Shown: in pieces, positions 46,475-58,208 of the stretch
Layout of the letters: each line of letters begins with the position of its first letter
Position numbering within the stretch: the stretch's first letter is position 1
Assembly (NCBI GenBank): GCA_001792895.1
Contig: MARA01000021.1
Span: 1 to 64,000 of the forward strand
Source of the DNA: Lentinus brumalis
Taxonomy: Eukaryota > Basidiomycota > Agaricomycetes > Polyporales > Polyporaceae
Reading direction: 5' to 3'
Length of the DNA stretch: 64,000 nt
The notes under the pieces: generated by a model
What the model was told of the DNA's origin: nothing
The model's database searches: none
The model's input: the letters and a program-made list of their open reading frames with translations, nothing else
Translations under genes and position numbers: made by a program

Positions 46475-49400
46475 ATGGATCCGCCTCCCCGAGCCCACCT
46501 ACCGGATCTGAAGGCTTCCACGGCTCTGGAACTCCCACAGACCATCATCCAGGAGCTGCGCGCCTCAGTCAAGGGCGACGTTCTCTGTCCAACGGACCCA
46601 CAGTGAGGCATAATTAATCATTCCCGCACAGACGACGGAGGTTGACTTACTGGAATCAGGTATCCGGAGCGCGCAAAGACGTTCAACGGCAAGCTCAAGC
46701 CATTGTGTCGCCTCCTCGTCTCTCCTTTGGACGCCCACGATGTCAGTGCCGTCGTCAAGTTCTGCATCCGACACGGCCTCTCGCCCTCGGTGCGTGCCGG
46801 TGGATATGGTATCGCAGGCTGGTGCGTCGCAGGCGATGTCATCATCGATATGAGCAAGATCAGAGACGTCGATCTCGAACCTCCACTTCAGGCGGAAGAT
46901 GGGACACAAGACTGGACGCCGATGCGCGACATGCCTGCGCCTGGCAGCAAGGGGAAAGCACGCGTGGAAGGCATCCGTGTCGTAGCTGCCACTCCTCCGA
47001 CTACCGAGTCAACAGACCGACCCGATCACCGCACCTCTGCCTCGACTGGAAAGCGGCGTCGAGAGGACCGCTCTCCTTCTGCGGACTTGGAGGACATCAC
47101 CTCAATCATGGGCACAGGACATTACGAGAACGCCTCGCATGCGGTCAACTCGTTCTTGAGAGGTCCGCCTCTCCCACCCATCGCTGGCGAGATTTCTCGG
47201 CAGCTACCAACGCACCAGCCTCCTGCCCAACGCCCTCGCCTCCACTCCCCGGATCCCGAGTCTGCCATCGAAACTGACCCTCCTGAAATGTACCTGGCGT
47301 CTAGGGAGCGCGCACTCGATCGCGCTCACGCTGCTGTCGCAGTGCCACCTGCCATGTCGGAAGGCACGCGTCAGATCTCCTCCGGATCGACTGACTCGTC
47401 TGGGAGCGGCTCTGGCTTCTCTTCCAGAAGTACTGACACCACCGCCACATCTGCTGCGACCATGATGAGCCCGACCCACGGAGACAGCGATAGTGACAAG
47501 GACGCGGACGCCGCTCAGGCCCCCAGAGCTGATCCCTTCCCATATATGTCGGGTGGTTGGGCCCCTGGCGCGTTCCCCCCGTCCGCCTCTGCAGGAGGCT
47601 CCGGAGTAGGTGTGTCTGCACTGCCTGCAGTCTTGACCTCGTCGCTCGATGCGAGCACAGGCAGTAGCTCGTCCGGGGTGGCGGCCTGGAATCCTGCTAC
47701 GGCGTTCAACATGAGCGGCGTCGGCTCGTCGCCATTCTCCATGCCACCGATGTCCTCTATTTCTATGATGGCCACGTCCTCTATGCCTCCCGCCATGTCC
47801 GGGGTGCCCTTCTCGCCCTCACCCGGGATGCTCGGAGCTTCGCACGCGTTCGCGCTGGCTCTGCAGGCGGTCCAGGCATCGTCCGGCCATCTGGGGACCA
47901 TGCCACACGCCAGGCCGGTGCACCCGCACGCGTATGTGACCTTTGGTGCGGGCATGAAGCAGAAGGACGTCGATATCTACACCGCGGATCACCCACTGGA
48001 TGGCATGGACCCGGTGACGGGCGAGCCCAGGGGTGCCGCTGTGCCTTATCACATACCAATGTGAGTATTTACCTTCCTGACATCAGTGTCCGCCGCTGCT
48101 TGACGCGTTCCTGATTCACAACCTTGCAGGTCTGCACACCCGGCCGGGTCTGCCATCATGCTTCTCGCAGGCTTCGGATTCATCAGCAGGATGTACGGGC
48201 TGAGCATTGACAACCTCGTCGAAGTTGAGATGGTGCTCGCGGACGGACGGATTGTGAATGTGAACGCCCATGAGGACCCTGGTAAGCTGATTTCAATCCT
48301 GTATGGGCATGCTAGCGTGTACTAATTTGCTTCGTCTGCAGAGTTGTGGTGGGCCGTGCGAGGCGCAGGCCCTGCCTTCGGCATTGCGACCCGCTACAAA
48401 GCACGGGCCTTCCCCGTCCCCGTCGTCTTCGCGGGCAACATCATCTAGTGCGTCACTTCATGCGCCAATTTTATATGCACCACTGACTCCCCACAGTCGC
48501 TTCCACCGGGCGACCGCCGCGTCACTCATCAAGCACTTCCGTGACTGCATCAAGGGTGCCCCGCGCGAGCTCTATGCCAACCTACTGCTCACGGCGGGCC
48601 CTGCCAACCAGGACTCGCTCGTCGTCATCCAGATGTGCTACGTCGGCCCGAAGGAGAAGGGCCTCGAGTTCCTGCAGGCGATCTCGAGCTGGGATGGTGA
48701 ACGCTGCCTCCTCAACGAAGTCAACGAGAAGAGCTTCCTGAACCAGCAGGACAGCGTCGCGCAGGTCCTGCGGGGCAAAGGTGCGCCACCATCCTCGTGC
48801 CCTGAACCATGGACGCTACTGACATTGTCAATACCCATTGCTGCTAGCCGGCCGGCAGTGGTTCATCCGGTCCTCGCTCATTACGTCGCTCCCGGACGAG
48901 CTCATCACGAAGACCGTCATGGCCTTCGCCGATACGCCTATCGGATGCAGTACGTACCTACCCTCGTACTTGGATAGGAAACGGCACTAACATACTCGCA
49001 GCGTGGCTCTTCGAGCTCGCAGGCGGCGCCATCGGCGACTTCGAGGACAACTGTCTGCCGAAGGAACAACGCGAGGCCGCGTGGACCGTTGCCGCGCTCC
49101 ACCAGTGGGACATGGGCATTGACGACCCCCGTTGCGTGAGCACGGCGGAAGACGTAAGTCACATTCCTTCTCGTTCGGCATCCGGCATACTCACGCTCCT
49201 CGGGACAGTGGATGAAGACAACGGTCAAGCCGCATGCGGTCGGAGGGCCTTTCCCCACCGTGAGTCCCCAACCCCATTCCTACAGCGCGTGCGTTGAGAG
49301 CTGACGGCGTGGGGCCCCCCAGTTCCTCGGCCGGCACGAGCCTCCTGCTCGCACCATCTCATGCTACGGCAAAAACTGGGCTCGGCTGGCGGAGCTCAAG

Positions 49401-49502
49401 CGCAAATACGACCCGAACGGGCTGTTCAAGAACAACTTCTGGCCGTCAGACAGGGATGGGAATCCGATCGAGGAGCTGTACAACGAGCCTCCGTCTCCAT
49501 GA
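46475..49502 (+). CDS. BBE-like FAD-dependent oxidoreductase with long low-complexity insert and Tyr at the FAD-linking His position
   Basis: ATG at 46475; the first intron (46605-46661) is followed by YPERAKTFNGKLKPLCRLLV and SPLDAHDVSAVVKFC, the start of an FAD_binding_4 domain. The loop that normally reads RSGGH is RAGGYGIAG, so the residue that would carry 8-alpha-histidyl FAD is Tyr. After VEGIRVVAATPPTTES comes an about 320-residue Ser/Pro/Met-rich insert (47,030-47,940). The domain then resumes with YVTFGAGMKQKDVDIYTADH, LAGFGFISRMYGLSIDNLVE and VEMVLADGRIVNVNAHEDPE, LWWAVRGAGPAFGIATRYK, and a substrate domain. It ends with the BBE motif YDPNGLFKNNFW. Introns splice cleanly. There is no signal peptide, so it is probably intracellular. 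The substrate is unknown. The insert is in frame and its codon use is like its surroundings, so it is coding rather than an intron. Confidence 0.82.
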
Positions 49503-50313
49503 GCTGAGAGCCCCGCGCCCACGGACGATTCCGAAAATCTACACAAGTATCCCTGCGGGATCTAACAGATCGTACGTCCGTTATACGTGCAATGCATGTG
49601 TGTACTCTACTGCTTTCATCGTCGCTTTGAATAGCTTCCTGTGTTGTTGGTTGGTCGTCTGTTGCCCTTGTTCTCCTGATGCCCTTGTACCTTCTGTGTA
49701 TCTTTGTACCACCTCACAACGATGTGATCCTGTGCCATGGTTGATTTGCATTGTGTCATGAACATGAGTATGAAGCATCGTCTACTTGACTACCTACGCG
49801 TGCGACGAGACTACGGAACTTGAAGTACTATGGATCCAGATGCGGGGATATAGGGGATATACCGGGGATACATGGGAGAACGTGAGAGAGAGTTAGACAG
49901 CACGACTGCGGCGAGAGAGGTGGGTCCATTCTAGGCTCGACGTACAACCCCACCATGGATGCGAGAGATCATACAGAGCCTCTAAATGGGTTGCGAGTGC
50001 GACTACGGGGACTGATATAGAGGGGGTAACTGTGGGGATATGGGGGTAAAGCACACATGTACAGATGCTGCAGGGGGATACACAGAGTTGATGTAGGGGG
50101 GGTGCGCTAGGGGACGATCCAGAAGTAGATGTAGCACGGAAGGTGGGACGGTATACGGTATACGGTATACGGTATCTGCGAATGGTACAGAGCGAAGTAC
50201 GAAGTATTGGATGACGGGAAGACGGGAAGCAACGAAGCGTCCACTACGCAACCACACGTAAGGAGAACGGCCCGTCGCGACAGAAGTTGCACGATGAACA
50301 GCAGAACGACGAA
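49503..50313. other. Intergenic between convergent genes, with a short GTATACG repeat
   Basis: No gene. Between about 50152 and 50176 the 7-base unit GTATACG is repeated three to four times. A purine-rich GGGGATAT-containing stretch (49840-50060) is low-complexity. Confidence 0.5.
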
Positions 50314-53300
50314 CTAGTCCACGGGCAGCAGGAAGCTCGCGAGGACCCACCCAACGTCGCCCGCCTCACTGCGCGCGAGCAGCAGGCAGTCCTCACCGTC
50401 GTCGACATATAGCGGTAAATCGCGGTGCGTCGACGGGTGGCCGGCCTCCTGCAGGATATCGTATATGTCGTCCACCCGGAGCGTGAAGAACGGGATGTCG
50501 CGGTACGACACGCCCGGTGGCGGCTCGCACGGGTGGATCACGCGGCACTGGTATAGCGGTGGTATCTGCCCTCCACTCGGCCGCTTACGGCCCCCGCGGT
50601 CGAGGTCGTCGACGGCGCGAAGGTGGACTTGTTCGGGGATGGGGAGGGCGTAGAGATAGGATTGCCATTGTACGTGGGCAGGGACGGCGAGCGTCGATGT
50701 CGCGTGTCCACCCCTGTGGTCGAGCGGAAGCTGTCAGTCAGGCGTCGCCGGAAGCTGGGCTTCCGTGACGGGCGCCCGCGGCCGTCATCTGGTGTGCCTG
50801 CAACGCCGTTCAGGCTGGGATTGCTGCTGCTCGGGCTCGTGTTCTCAGGCGCGTCGAGGAACCTTCCCGTCGAATGCGACTTGTTCATCGGCACTGGGGA
50901 GATCGGTATACTCCGCGTGCGGTGGTATGTCGGCCTTGGTGGTGACGCTCCTAGAGCGTTGAGCTGCGGGACGGCGTATTCGTATGGAGTTTCGTCGACG
51001 AGAGTAGAGCCGGCCATGCTGTTCCCGCGTGACGACGACGGTCTCCTCGACTTGACTGACCTCTTCGAGTGCAAGCTCTCCTGCGACTTGCGGGCGAGCC
51101 GAACGTAATGCTCGCTCTCCGCAGAATGAACGCTCCGGGCCTTCGCGCTTGCGGGACCAGACTGGAACGTCGTTGTCGACGGACTATGGTGAGATATGTG
51201 GAGCGGGTCCAGTGCTGCAAGTATAGACGACGCCACAACCGTCGAAGCGGCATCGCTCTCGCGGTGCTTGCCATTGGACTTGAGCCGCAACTTCTCCGGA
51301 GGCGATCTCTTCTCCAACGGACGCACAATGTTGAGGCCCTGGATCTGCGCCTCGACTTCGGCGAACCTGCCCCACCACACCCGGAGCGTCTCCGGGGCAC
51401 CTGCGTTCGCCTCCTCGTCGACCTTGAGCGCGTCCCACAACTCGCTCCAGCGGTCGCGGACGTTGCTGAAGAAGCGCTGCTGGATGCCCCCAAAGCGGAG
51501 CAGACATGCCGAGATGCCGCTCTCGAAGAGGTCGAGGTACTTGGGCAGCTCGAGATGCAGCTGCGACCGTAGCGCGACGTAAGACTGGGACGCCTCAAGG
51601 AGCTGCGGTGGCTGGCGCGTCTTCTGGACGATATTCAAGAGACCGTAATGGAGCGGCTCAAGCGTGTCCATCGCCTCGAGCAGGCGCATGGGTGCGGTAG
51701 TCGAGTCGATGAGGGACTGGATGAGAAGATGTAGCCGGTCGGTGATCGCATCCTTGGTCTCGTCGCAGATGGGGAGCAGTTGGTCGTTGATGAGCTCGAG
51801 GAACGCATCGAACGCCTCCGACGGGGCATCCTCCTCTCCCATCCAAATGACCCTGCCGAAACTCTGCGCCCAATCCTCGAGCGCAAGCATGAGCCCTCGG
51901 ACAGCATCCGCCCAATTGCCGGACTCCGTGGCGAAATCTTGCAAAAAGGCTTCATATTGTCTGAGCTTCTCGCCCATCTCCTTCACGGCCTCCGCTTCCG
52001 CGTTCGCCTCCGGTCCCTCCTTCGCCTTCGCGGCCGCCGAGCGAAGGCTCTTCATACGGCCGAGACTCACAGAGGTGGTAACGCCCACGTTGAGGCCCTT
52101 CTTCTTCACTTTTACTTCACCCTTCTGTATCGTCGCGGTGGCTGGCATGCCTGTCAGGACCTCGCGCACAACCTCGCGCCTCCGCCGACCCTCGTTCGCC
52201 CCGCCCGCGACATCCTCAAGGGCTTTCTTCGCGGCCTCGAGATTCGCTAGATCCGGATGTGCTTTGGGAGTCTCTGAGATAATCGTGTGGAGCAGGAGGG
52301 GATACTTCATCAGTCGCTGCACGGGCTTGATGAGCAGCGACGGCAGGTCCCATGCGTGCGAGAGGGTAGAAGCAAGCGTGCGCGTCTGCGCGAGGTACGC
52401 GGTGAGCGCGGGGGTCTGCGGCAGCTTGTGTAGGTGTTCTATCGCCGTGGGGTGCTTCGTGATGTATGTGTGATAGAGCGGCTCCATGGACGGAATCTGC
52501 GGTGACGAGCGCGGGCAAGGGGAGCAGCAGGGAGGGAAATGAGCGTGGGGACGGAAACATAACCCCGCGGTCAGCGCGCGAGTTCCGAGGCAGCAACGAG
52601 GGAGGGAAGGCACGTACCATCTGTAAGAAGAGCTTCCCTACGTAGTCGTCCCCTGTGCCGCCCTCCAGCACGTTGCCCAGTGCCTGCTCCAGCATCTCGG
52701 TGAACCTGTCTGCGAACTCGGCAAGGTCTGAAACGTTGTTGAAGATGATCTTGGTATCCTCGCGGGTCATGGGCGGGCCACCTGTCGAGAGATACGAAGA
52801 GTCGGAGGCGGTCGAGAGCGTGCGCGAAGACGACGCAGACGATCCTGGGGGTGTCGCCGGTGTCGCCGAGAAGGGGGCGGGTTGGCCTGGGCCACGGACG
52901 ATCGCAATGTGCGTGTTGAGAAGACATTGCGGATCGAATGCAGTTGAAGAGGGGACACAGTCCGTTAATGGACGATCACTAGGGGGATCGGCTCTGTTAG
53001 ACGCACCTAGGGCGAGAGGGATATGGATGTCTCGGATGAGTGCCAAGTCGGAGGCGTACGACCGCTCGGACGTGAGCAGCTCGACGAGCGCATGGTTGCG
53101 CTTGCTCATGGCAGCGGTCGCAGAAGAGCGGGTGCAAGTGGAGGCGGAGGGAAGGAGTGTATCCTCGTCGTCCTCTTCGGGCTCGCGAGACAAAGGCATG
53201 GAACCCGAAGGCTGGGGCGTAAGGGGCAACGGCTTGTCAGGTGTCGTCGGTCGGTGCAAGGAGCTGGGCGGGAGCGACTGGTCCAGGAGACCGGAGAGCG

Positions 53301-53595
53301 AGCCAAAGCTGCGAGTGTGCAGCAGCGGCATCTCGTCACCGTCGGGGTCAGTGCTGGGGGCGTCTGGTGGGGGCACGGTGGTAGGTGGGCCGCGCGCAGT
53401 TTTGCCGTTGGGCCGGAGGGGAGATCGAGGTGGAATCGGTGGAGACGTGGTTGGAGGGGTCGAGGGGGCGAACTGGGAACTGGAGGTAGATGCCGTGCTG
53501 GTCGTGGATAGTCTGAAGTCTTCAGGAGGACCGGAGCTGTCCACGCGGCGAGAACGAGGCCCGCTCGCGGTCCTGCTCTCGGATAAAGAGCTCAT
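50314..53595 (-). CDS. RhoGEF with DH, BAR and C-terminal SH3-like domains (one-base frameshift before the SH3 part)
   Basis: From ATG 53595 a 170-residue Ser/Pro-rich region leads into the DH domain: NHALVELLTSERSYASDLAL, IRDIHIPLALG, an intron to GQPAPFSATPATPP, TKIIFNNVSDLAEFADRFTE, and, after another intron, IPSMEPLYHTYI through WDLPSLLIKPVQRLMKYPLL. A long helical BAR-type region follows (LRQYEAFLQDFATESGNWAD; SYVALRSQLHLELPKYLDLF). After a disordered Ser/Arg-rich linker an SH3-like end appears: PLYQCRVIHPCEPPPGVSYR, then LPLYVDDGEDCLLLARSE and VGWVLASFLLPVD, stop at 50314. The last part is one base out of frame, consistent with a missing C/G near 50675. This DH-BAR architecture without a PH domain is that of Gef1/Tuba-type exchange factors, which activate Cdc42 at membranes. 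The start may be further upstream. Confidence 0.82.
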
Positions 53596-54897
53596 TTCCG
53601 TCGAGCGCGAGTCCTTCTGCTCCTCCGTCGCACTCCCGCTACTTATCCGCTCCCGCCCCAGCAACTGCTCCTCCGTCGCGGTTGCGGCCAGTTCCGATCT
53701 CGTCGTCGCCGCCAACGCCGCCTGTGTCCCAGTTTGACTGCCGCCGCGGGTTGTAGCGCGGACGATGTAGAACAGAATCCGGGGTACTCACGTTGCGCGT
53801 CCCTGGCTACACGTGCGAGTCGCCTGGTTTCGAACCAGCCCAGAGTTGCGGTGAGTGCTGCCACAAGCGTATCCCAGTATAGCCCGTAGTAGACCTTCTG
53901 TACGTGCGACGCTGCAGGAGTGTGGACCGTGAAGGAGGCCGAGCGCAGTGGTCGTGGTCAAAGCGGAACACCCGGGATCATGTGCCTGGACACGCCACGG
54001 GTGCTTAAGTAGGAAATTATAGAGAATCATGGGGAACGGCAGTGTGAACGCTTGGGACCATGTTATACTAGTACTACTGTGAAACCATTCACTTCGCGTC
54101 ACTCATGGGCGCGGGGATGCGTTGTGAACAGAATCCAAAATGGCCGCAGCAGAACAGCCTGTTGCAGCTCGGCGTGTCATGAATTTTATGAAGTGAGAAG
54201 TATCGACGCTCCAAAATCCATACACTGGATACAGCCTGTCGGTATATGAGGACAGGGATTCGGAGCACAGGCTACACAGTCCCATTCCTACGATGTTCTC
54301 ATACTTATGGATTCGTGATGAACACCCTACATACAACCACCTACAACGCCGCTGCTGCTTTTTACACGAAGGTGGGGGGCGCTTGCCTTGCCCATAAGTA
54401 CACGCGAAAATGCACAGCCAGGTGTACTTAACCACCAGTGTGGGGCACGCCCATAGTAAACAGATATTGATGGTTACAGTACCATCCGCGGCAGATCGCG
54501 GATGGTGCAAAGAGACAGCAAGAGACAGCAGGTGAGTGCTGCAGGAGCGCTGAAGCTTTCTGGAGTTCGATGTGCTTATGTACGTCACAGCCGTGCCAAA
54601 TGGGGAACCGTGACCTCCGCGAGATTCGGACAAGGCCACCGGTGTGATGACCGTGACCACCTACCAGGACGTCGCGTCGTGCTGGTCGGTCGAAAGGACG
54701 TCTATCAAGGTCTTCACAAAGGTCCTCGTATAGACTGCGAGATCCAGTACTTATAACGGCTTGACGATAGCGCACAACCGAGGCGATTTCGACATGCTCG
54801 CCAGGGCAGGAGCCTCGAGGTTCACATGCCATCTTCCACCCAGGAGGTTCAATTCTAGGTAGGGTGCGATTTCTAAACATAACATACGACACCTCCC
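53596..54897. other. Intergenic, no gene supported
   Basis: This is the divergent promoter region between the RhoGEF and CoA-transferase genes. Open frames at 54103-54660 and 54428-55054 on the minus strand are shadows or chance frames. Confidence 0.35.
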
Positions 54898-56631
54898 ATG
54901 CGATCTGCTGGCGCTTCGCAGTACCCAACCTCACGCAAACGATACTCGTACAAATCTTCCGCTCTCGGGCATTCGAGTACTCGAGGTGGGCCAAGTCATA
55001 GCTGGACCATTTTGCGGACAACTCCTCGGGTACGTAAACAGTCTCCAACTCCATTGAGTAATTATAAGACAGTTGACCGAATCTCCCGCAGACATTATGG
55101 CGCAGAAGTTATCAAGGTCGAGCCACCGAACGTCGGCGACCCTCTCCGCGTCTGGAGAGAGCTCGATGTCGATGGCGTAAGCCCATGGTGGCGTAGTATC
55201 GCGCGGAACAAGAAGAGCGTGACTATCGACATGCGAAAGGAGGAAGGGCGCAGGTAAGCCCTTGCCGCTCGTCATATGTCATGCCCATGCTGAACTACGC
55301 TGGACAACGGCCCAGACTCGTGAAATTGCTCGCAGTGCAGAGCGATGTCATTCTCGAAAATTTCAAGCCGGGAAGTGAGTCTATCGACCGCTACCAAGTC
55401 ACGCTCGCAGGCTAGTAATGAGATCGAATCTGTGCAGCCCTGGAGAAGTGGAATTTGGGCCCACTCGACCTCCATCCGCTCAACCCATCCCTCATTTTCA
55501 CTCGTGTCAGCGGCTACGGCCAGACAGGACCATGGGCCTCGCGGCCAGGATACGCCTCCGTCTGCGAGGCAGAGTCTGGCTTCCGGTACATCAATGGCAC
55601 CCCGGATCCCGAGACTGGCGCACTGTCTGGACCACCTACCCGGCCGAACATCAGCCTGGGCGACTCTGTGGCAGGCTTGCACGCTGCATTCGGAACGGTA
55701 TGTTGACGTACGTGATACACGCGGCGTAGCCTGTCTATTGACTTGGCTACTCAGGTACTCGCTCTTATGTCCCGAAGGAATAGAGAATCCCAGGGGCTGC
55801 CCGGTGGCCAGACTGTCGACGTGAGCATCTTCGAGAGGCAGGTTTCGCTGTTCGCCTCCGCACTTTCGATATTACGCTGACATGATCGATTTACCTCCAG
55901 CATGATCAACCTCATGGAAGGAATCATCCCTGAATATGACCGCAAGGGCAAGGTGCGCAACCTGTCATCCTCCTCGAGGCTCCAAGCCTAAGCTCCAGCC
56001 TGACCATGACTTGCCATGACCATTGCAGATTCGTGGCCCCTCAGGCTCCTCTGTGACAGGCATCGTGCCCACAAACGCGTACCCCTGCAAGCCCTGCCCA
56101 TCCGCGCCCTCAGCACCGGCATACGTCGTCATCGGCGCGAACGCCGACTCGATCTATGTTCGGCTCATGACTGCGCTCGAGCGGCCTGATCTGATCGGAC
56201 CGGACTTTGCGCAGAACCACCACCGCGTCGCGCGCCAGAAGGAGATCGAGGACGCCATCTCCGCGTGGACGCGCACACGGACGGCTGAGGAGGTCGAGGA
56301 GACGCTCCGCGCGGTCGGCGTGCCCGTCGGGCGCGTACTCAACGTGAAGGACATCGTCGAGAACGAGCACACGAATGCGCGCGGATTGGTCGAGGAGGTG
56401 TGGGTTCCCCGGTCTCATCCGGGTGCAGATCCTGAGAAGGACGAGAGCTTGGCCAGCGGGTGGAACGTGAAGATGTCGAAGGTCGTGCCCGTGCTCGAGG
56501 GATGCGACGCGAAGACACGCTGGGCAGGTCCGGAGCTGGGTCAGCATAACCGGGAGGTCCTGATTGGAGAGCTGGGGCTTGCAGAAGACGAGTTCGCGCG
56601 GCTGCAGGAAGAGGGCGTCATTGGCAAGTGA
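54898..56631 (+). CDS. Class III (CaiB/BaiF) acyl-CoA transferase, probably mitochondrial
   Basis: A basic N-terminus (MRSAGASQYPTSRKRYSYKS) looks like a mitochondrial presequence. It should run into LSGIRVLEVGQVIAGPFCGQ LLG, but that segment is one base out of frame with it near 54960, so either the start exon differs or one base is extra. The remaining exons splice well: YGAEVIKVEPPNVGDPLRVW, RNKKSVTIDMRKEEGR, SDVILENFKPG, LIFTRVSGYGQTGPWASRPG, ISLGDSVAGLHAAFG (catalytic Asp), GGQTVDVSIFE, YVVIGANADSIYVRLM, VGVPVGRVLNVKDI and the C-terminal LGQHNREVLIGELGL. This is the complete family III fold, which moves CoA between carboxylic acids through an aspartyl-CoA thioester. It is closest in pattern to succinate-hydroxymethylglutarate (SUGCT-like) transferases. 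The acceptor acid cannot be determined. Confidence 0.85.
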
Positions 56632-56728
56632 GGCTCGTGCTACACGTACTGTTCATATTACTCTTCTGGTTCGAAGCCCATGTTACGCAGCCAGTCACCC
56701 GGCCACATATCCAGCAAGCAATGCTCAT

Positions 56729-57978
56729 CTACCAAGGCATGGCGTACACCCTGCTCTCCTCTCCGCTCCCTGGTTTCCCAAAGATGACCTCCGCCGAGGG
56801 CTCCTTGCCTGGCGCAAACGTCATGACAATGTTGAACAGCGTCTGGATCCTGGCATCGCGGTCCGGGTCCGGCGAGCAGCATATCGCCTGCGGAGAGTTA
56901 AACGTGTCGGAGAAGAACCGTGCCCTAAGGAGCTTCGCGTCGACTTCTCCCAGGCGCTCGGGGCCAAGCTCCCCGATGAGTTCCTCGCAGATTGCCTTTG
57001 CGCGCTCGAGCCGCACGGGTGACCCGGACAGCCAGGGCGGCTCGTCCATGAGCATGTTCTGCAGGAAGTGATTCGTGTGTGTGACGGTGCCATTCGAGTC
57101 TTCGGACAGGTAGACTCCTCCACGCGGGAGAGCTCGAGGCCGCGAGCCCCATTCACGTCGGCAATGAGGATATGCTGGCTCGACGCTGCGCCGCCTAACT
57201 TTTCGAAGGTCGCGATTGCCGCGTCCACGGTGTCCGACTCGAGAGCGATGCGGAGGAGTAAGTGGATGGGGAGGAGCGACGTCGAGATCGGCCGCGCACG
57301 GATGGCGTTCAAGCATACGCCTACTGACCGCGAGTTGAAGCCGATCTTCCCCACGATGCCTGGCTACAAGAGAGAAGCATGTGCACAGACATCAGCGATC
57401 GAAGACCCTTGAGGAGAGGCAGCTCACCTCGGTCACCATCCATATCTTCGGCTTTCCTGCCTGCTCGATCGCCACCATCGCGAGATTCTTCCCGACAGCC
57501 TCTCTCCAGTCCCAGTTCTGTGCAAGGATCTGTTTCTCTGTCCCTGGCGCACTAGTATGCCACGCGAGGCTCGTGCATCCGTCGTCCCATTGTCCCAGCG
57601 CGATCTCGCTCCGTGCATTTAGCGCAACAATGTCCAGCACATCCACAGGGTCCGATGACGGCTTGGCCTCTTGCACGCCGTCCGCAATGCCCTTCATCTC
57701 CTCGAGAAGGCCGGGAGCGAGCCGATCGATCCCGGCCTGGAATTCTTCCGCGACGGTACGAACATGCGCCCACTCAAATTTACACGCCTGCTTGAAGAGT
57801 TCGCGGTAGATCGAGAGCTGGTCAAGGATCTGGGGTGCGAGAAGCTTGCCATGCTGCAACCCTATCTGCGTATCGTGAGCGATCGGCGAACCGAGAAGGC
57901 GACTGCACGCCCGCTTACCTCGTACGGAGATCCTCTGAAGAGAAGCCTTGGGACTTCTTCGTATGTCTTGCTGGTCAT
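56729..57978 (-). CDS. C45 (acyl-CoA:6-APA acyltransferase-like) NTN hydrolase, one-base frameshift
   Basis: ATG 57978 gives MTSKTYEEVPRLLFRGSPYE; a 52-bp intron then leads to IGLQHGKLLAPQILDQ. Downstream are DVLDIVALNARSEIALGQWD and DDGCTSLAW, whose Cys after the Gly is the predicted autocatalytic cleavage site and N-terminal nucleophile, then QNWDWREAVGKNLAMV. A second intron leads to GIVGKIGFNSRSVGVCLNAI, GARGLELS, then RGGVYLSEDSNGTVTHTNHF one base out of frame, and WLSGSPVRLERAKAI; stop at 56729-56731. One C is missing in the short C run (minus strand) near 57126. The family includes penicillin acyltransferase, but in basidiomycetes members are ordinary amidases/acyltransferases of unknown substrate. 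No antibiotic cluster is present nearby. Confidence 0.83.
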
Positions 57979-58208
57979 CGTTGCTTCCGGATGAGTCGTG
58001 ATAGTGCTATCAGCCCTCGGGGATTATATATGTTGCCACCAACATTCTCCACGGTCATGGGGTCCGCTGCCCCGCTGCGTGCATGAACATAGTCCCACGC
58101 ACCTGGCTTGATGCGGACTCCCGTTCGCGCAAACACAGCAAGTGTCAGTATGCAAATTCGCGTACAGCTACATATGCTCATGCAACTGGTGCTACGAGAC
58201 ATCAAAAC

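Noticed and set aside
56665..57978. Penicillin-type biosynthesis from the C45 acyltransferase-like gene
   Set aside because: No ACV synthetase or isopenicillin N synthase genes are nearby, and C45 proteins are widespread in basidiomycetes with other roles.
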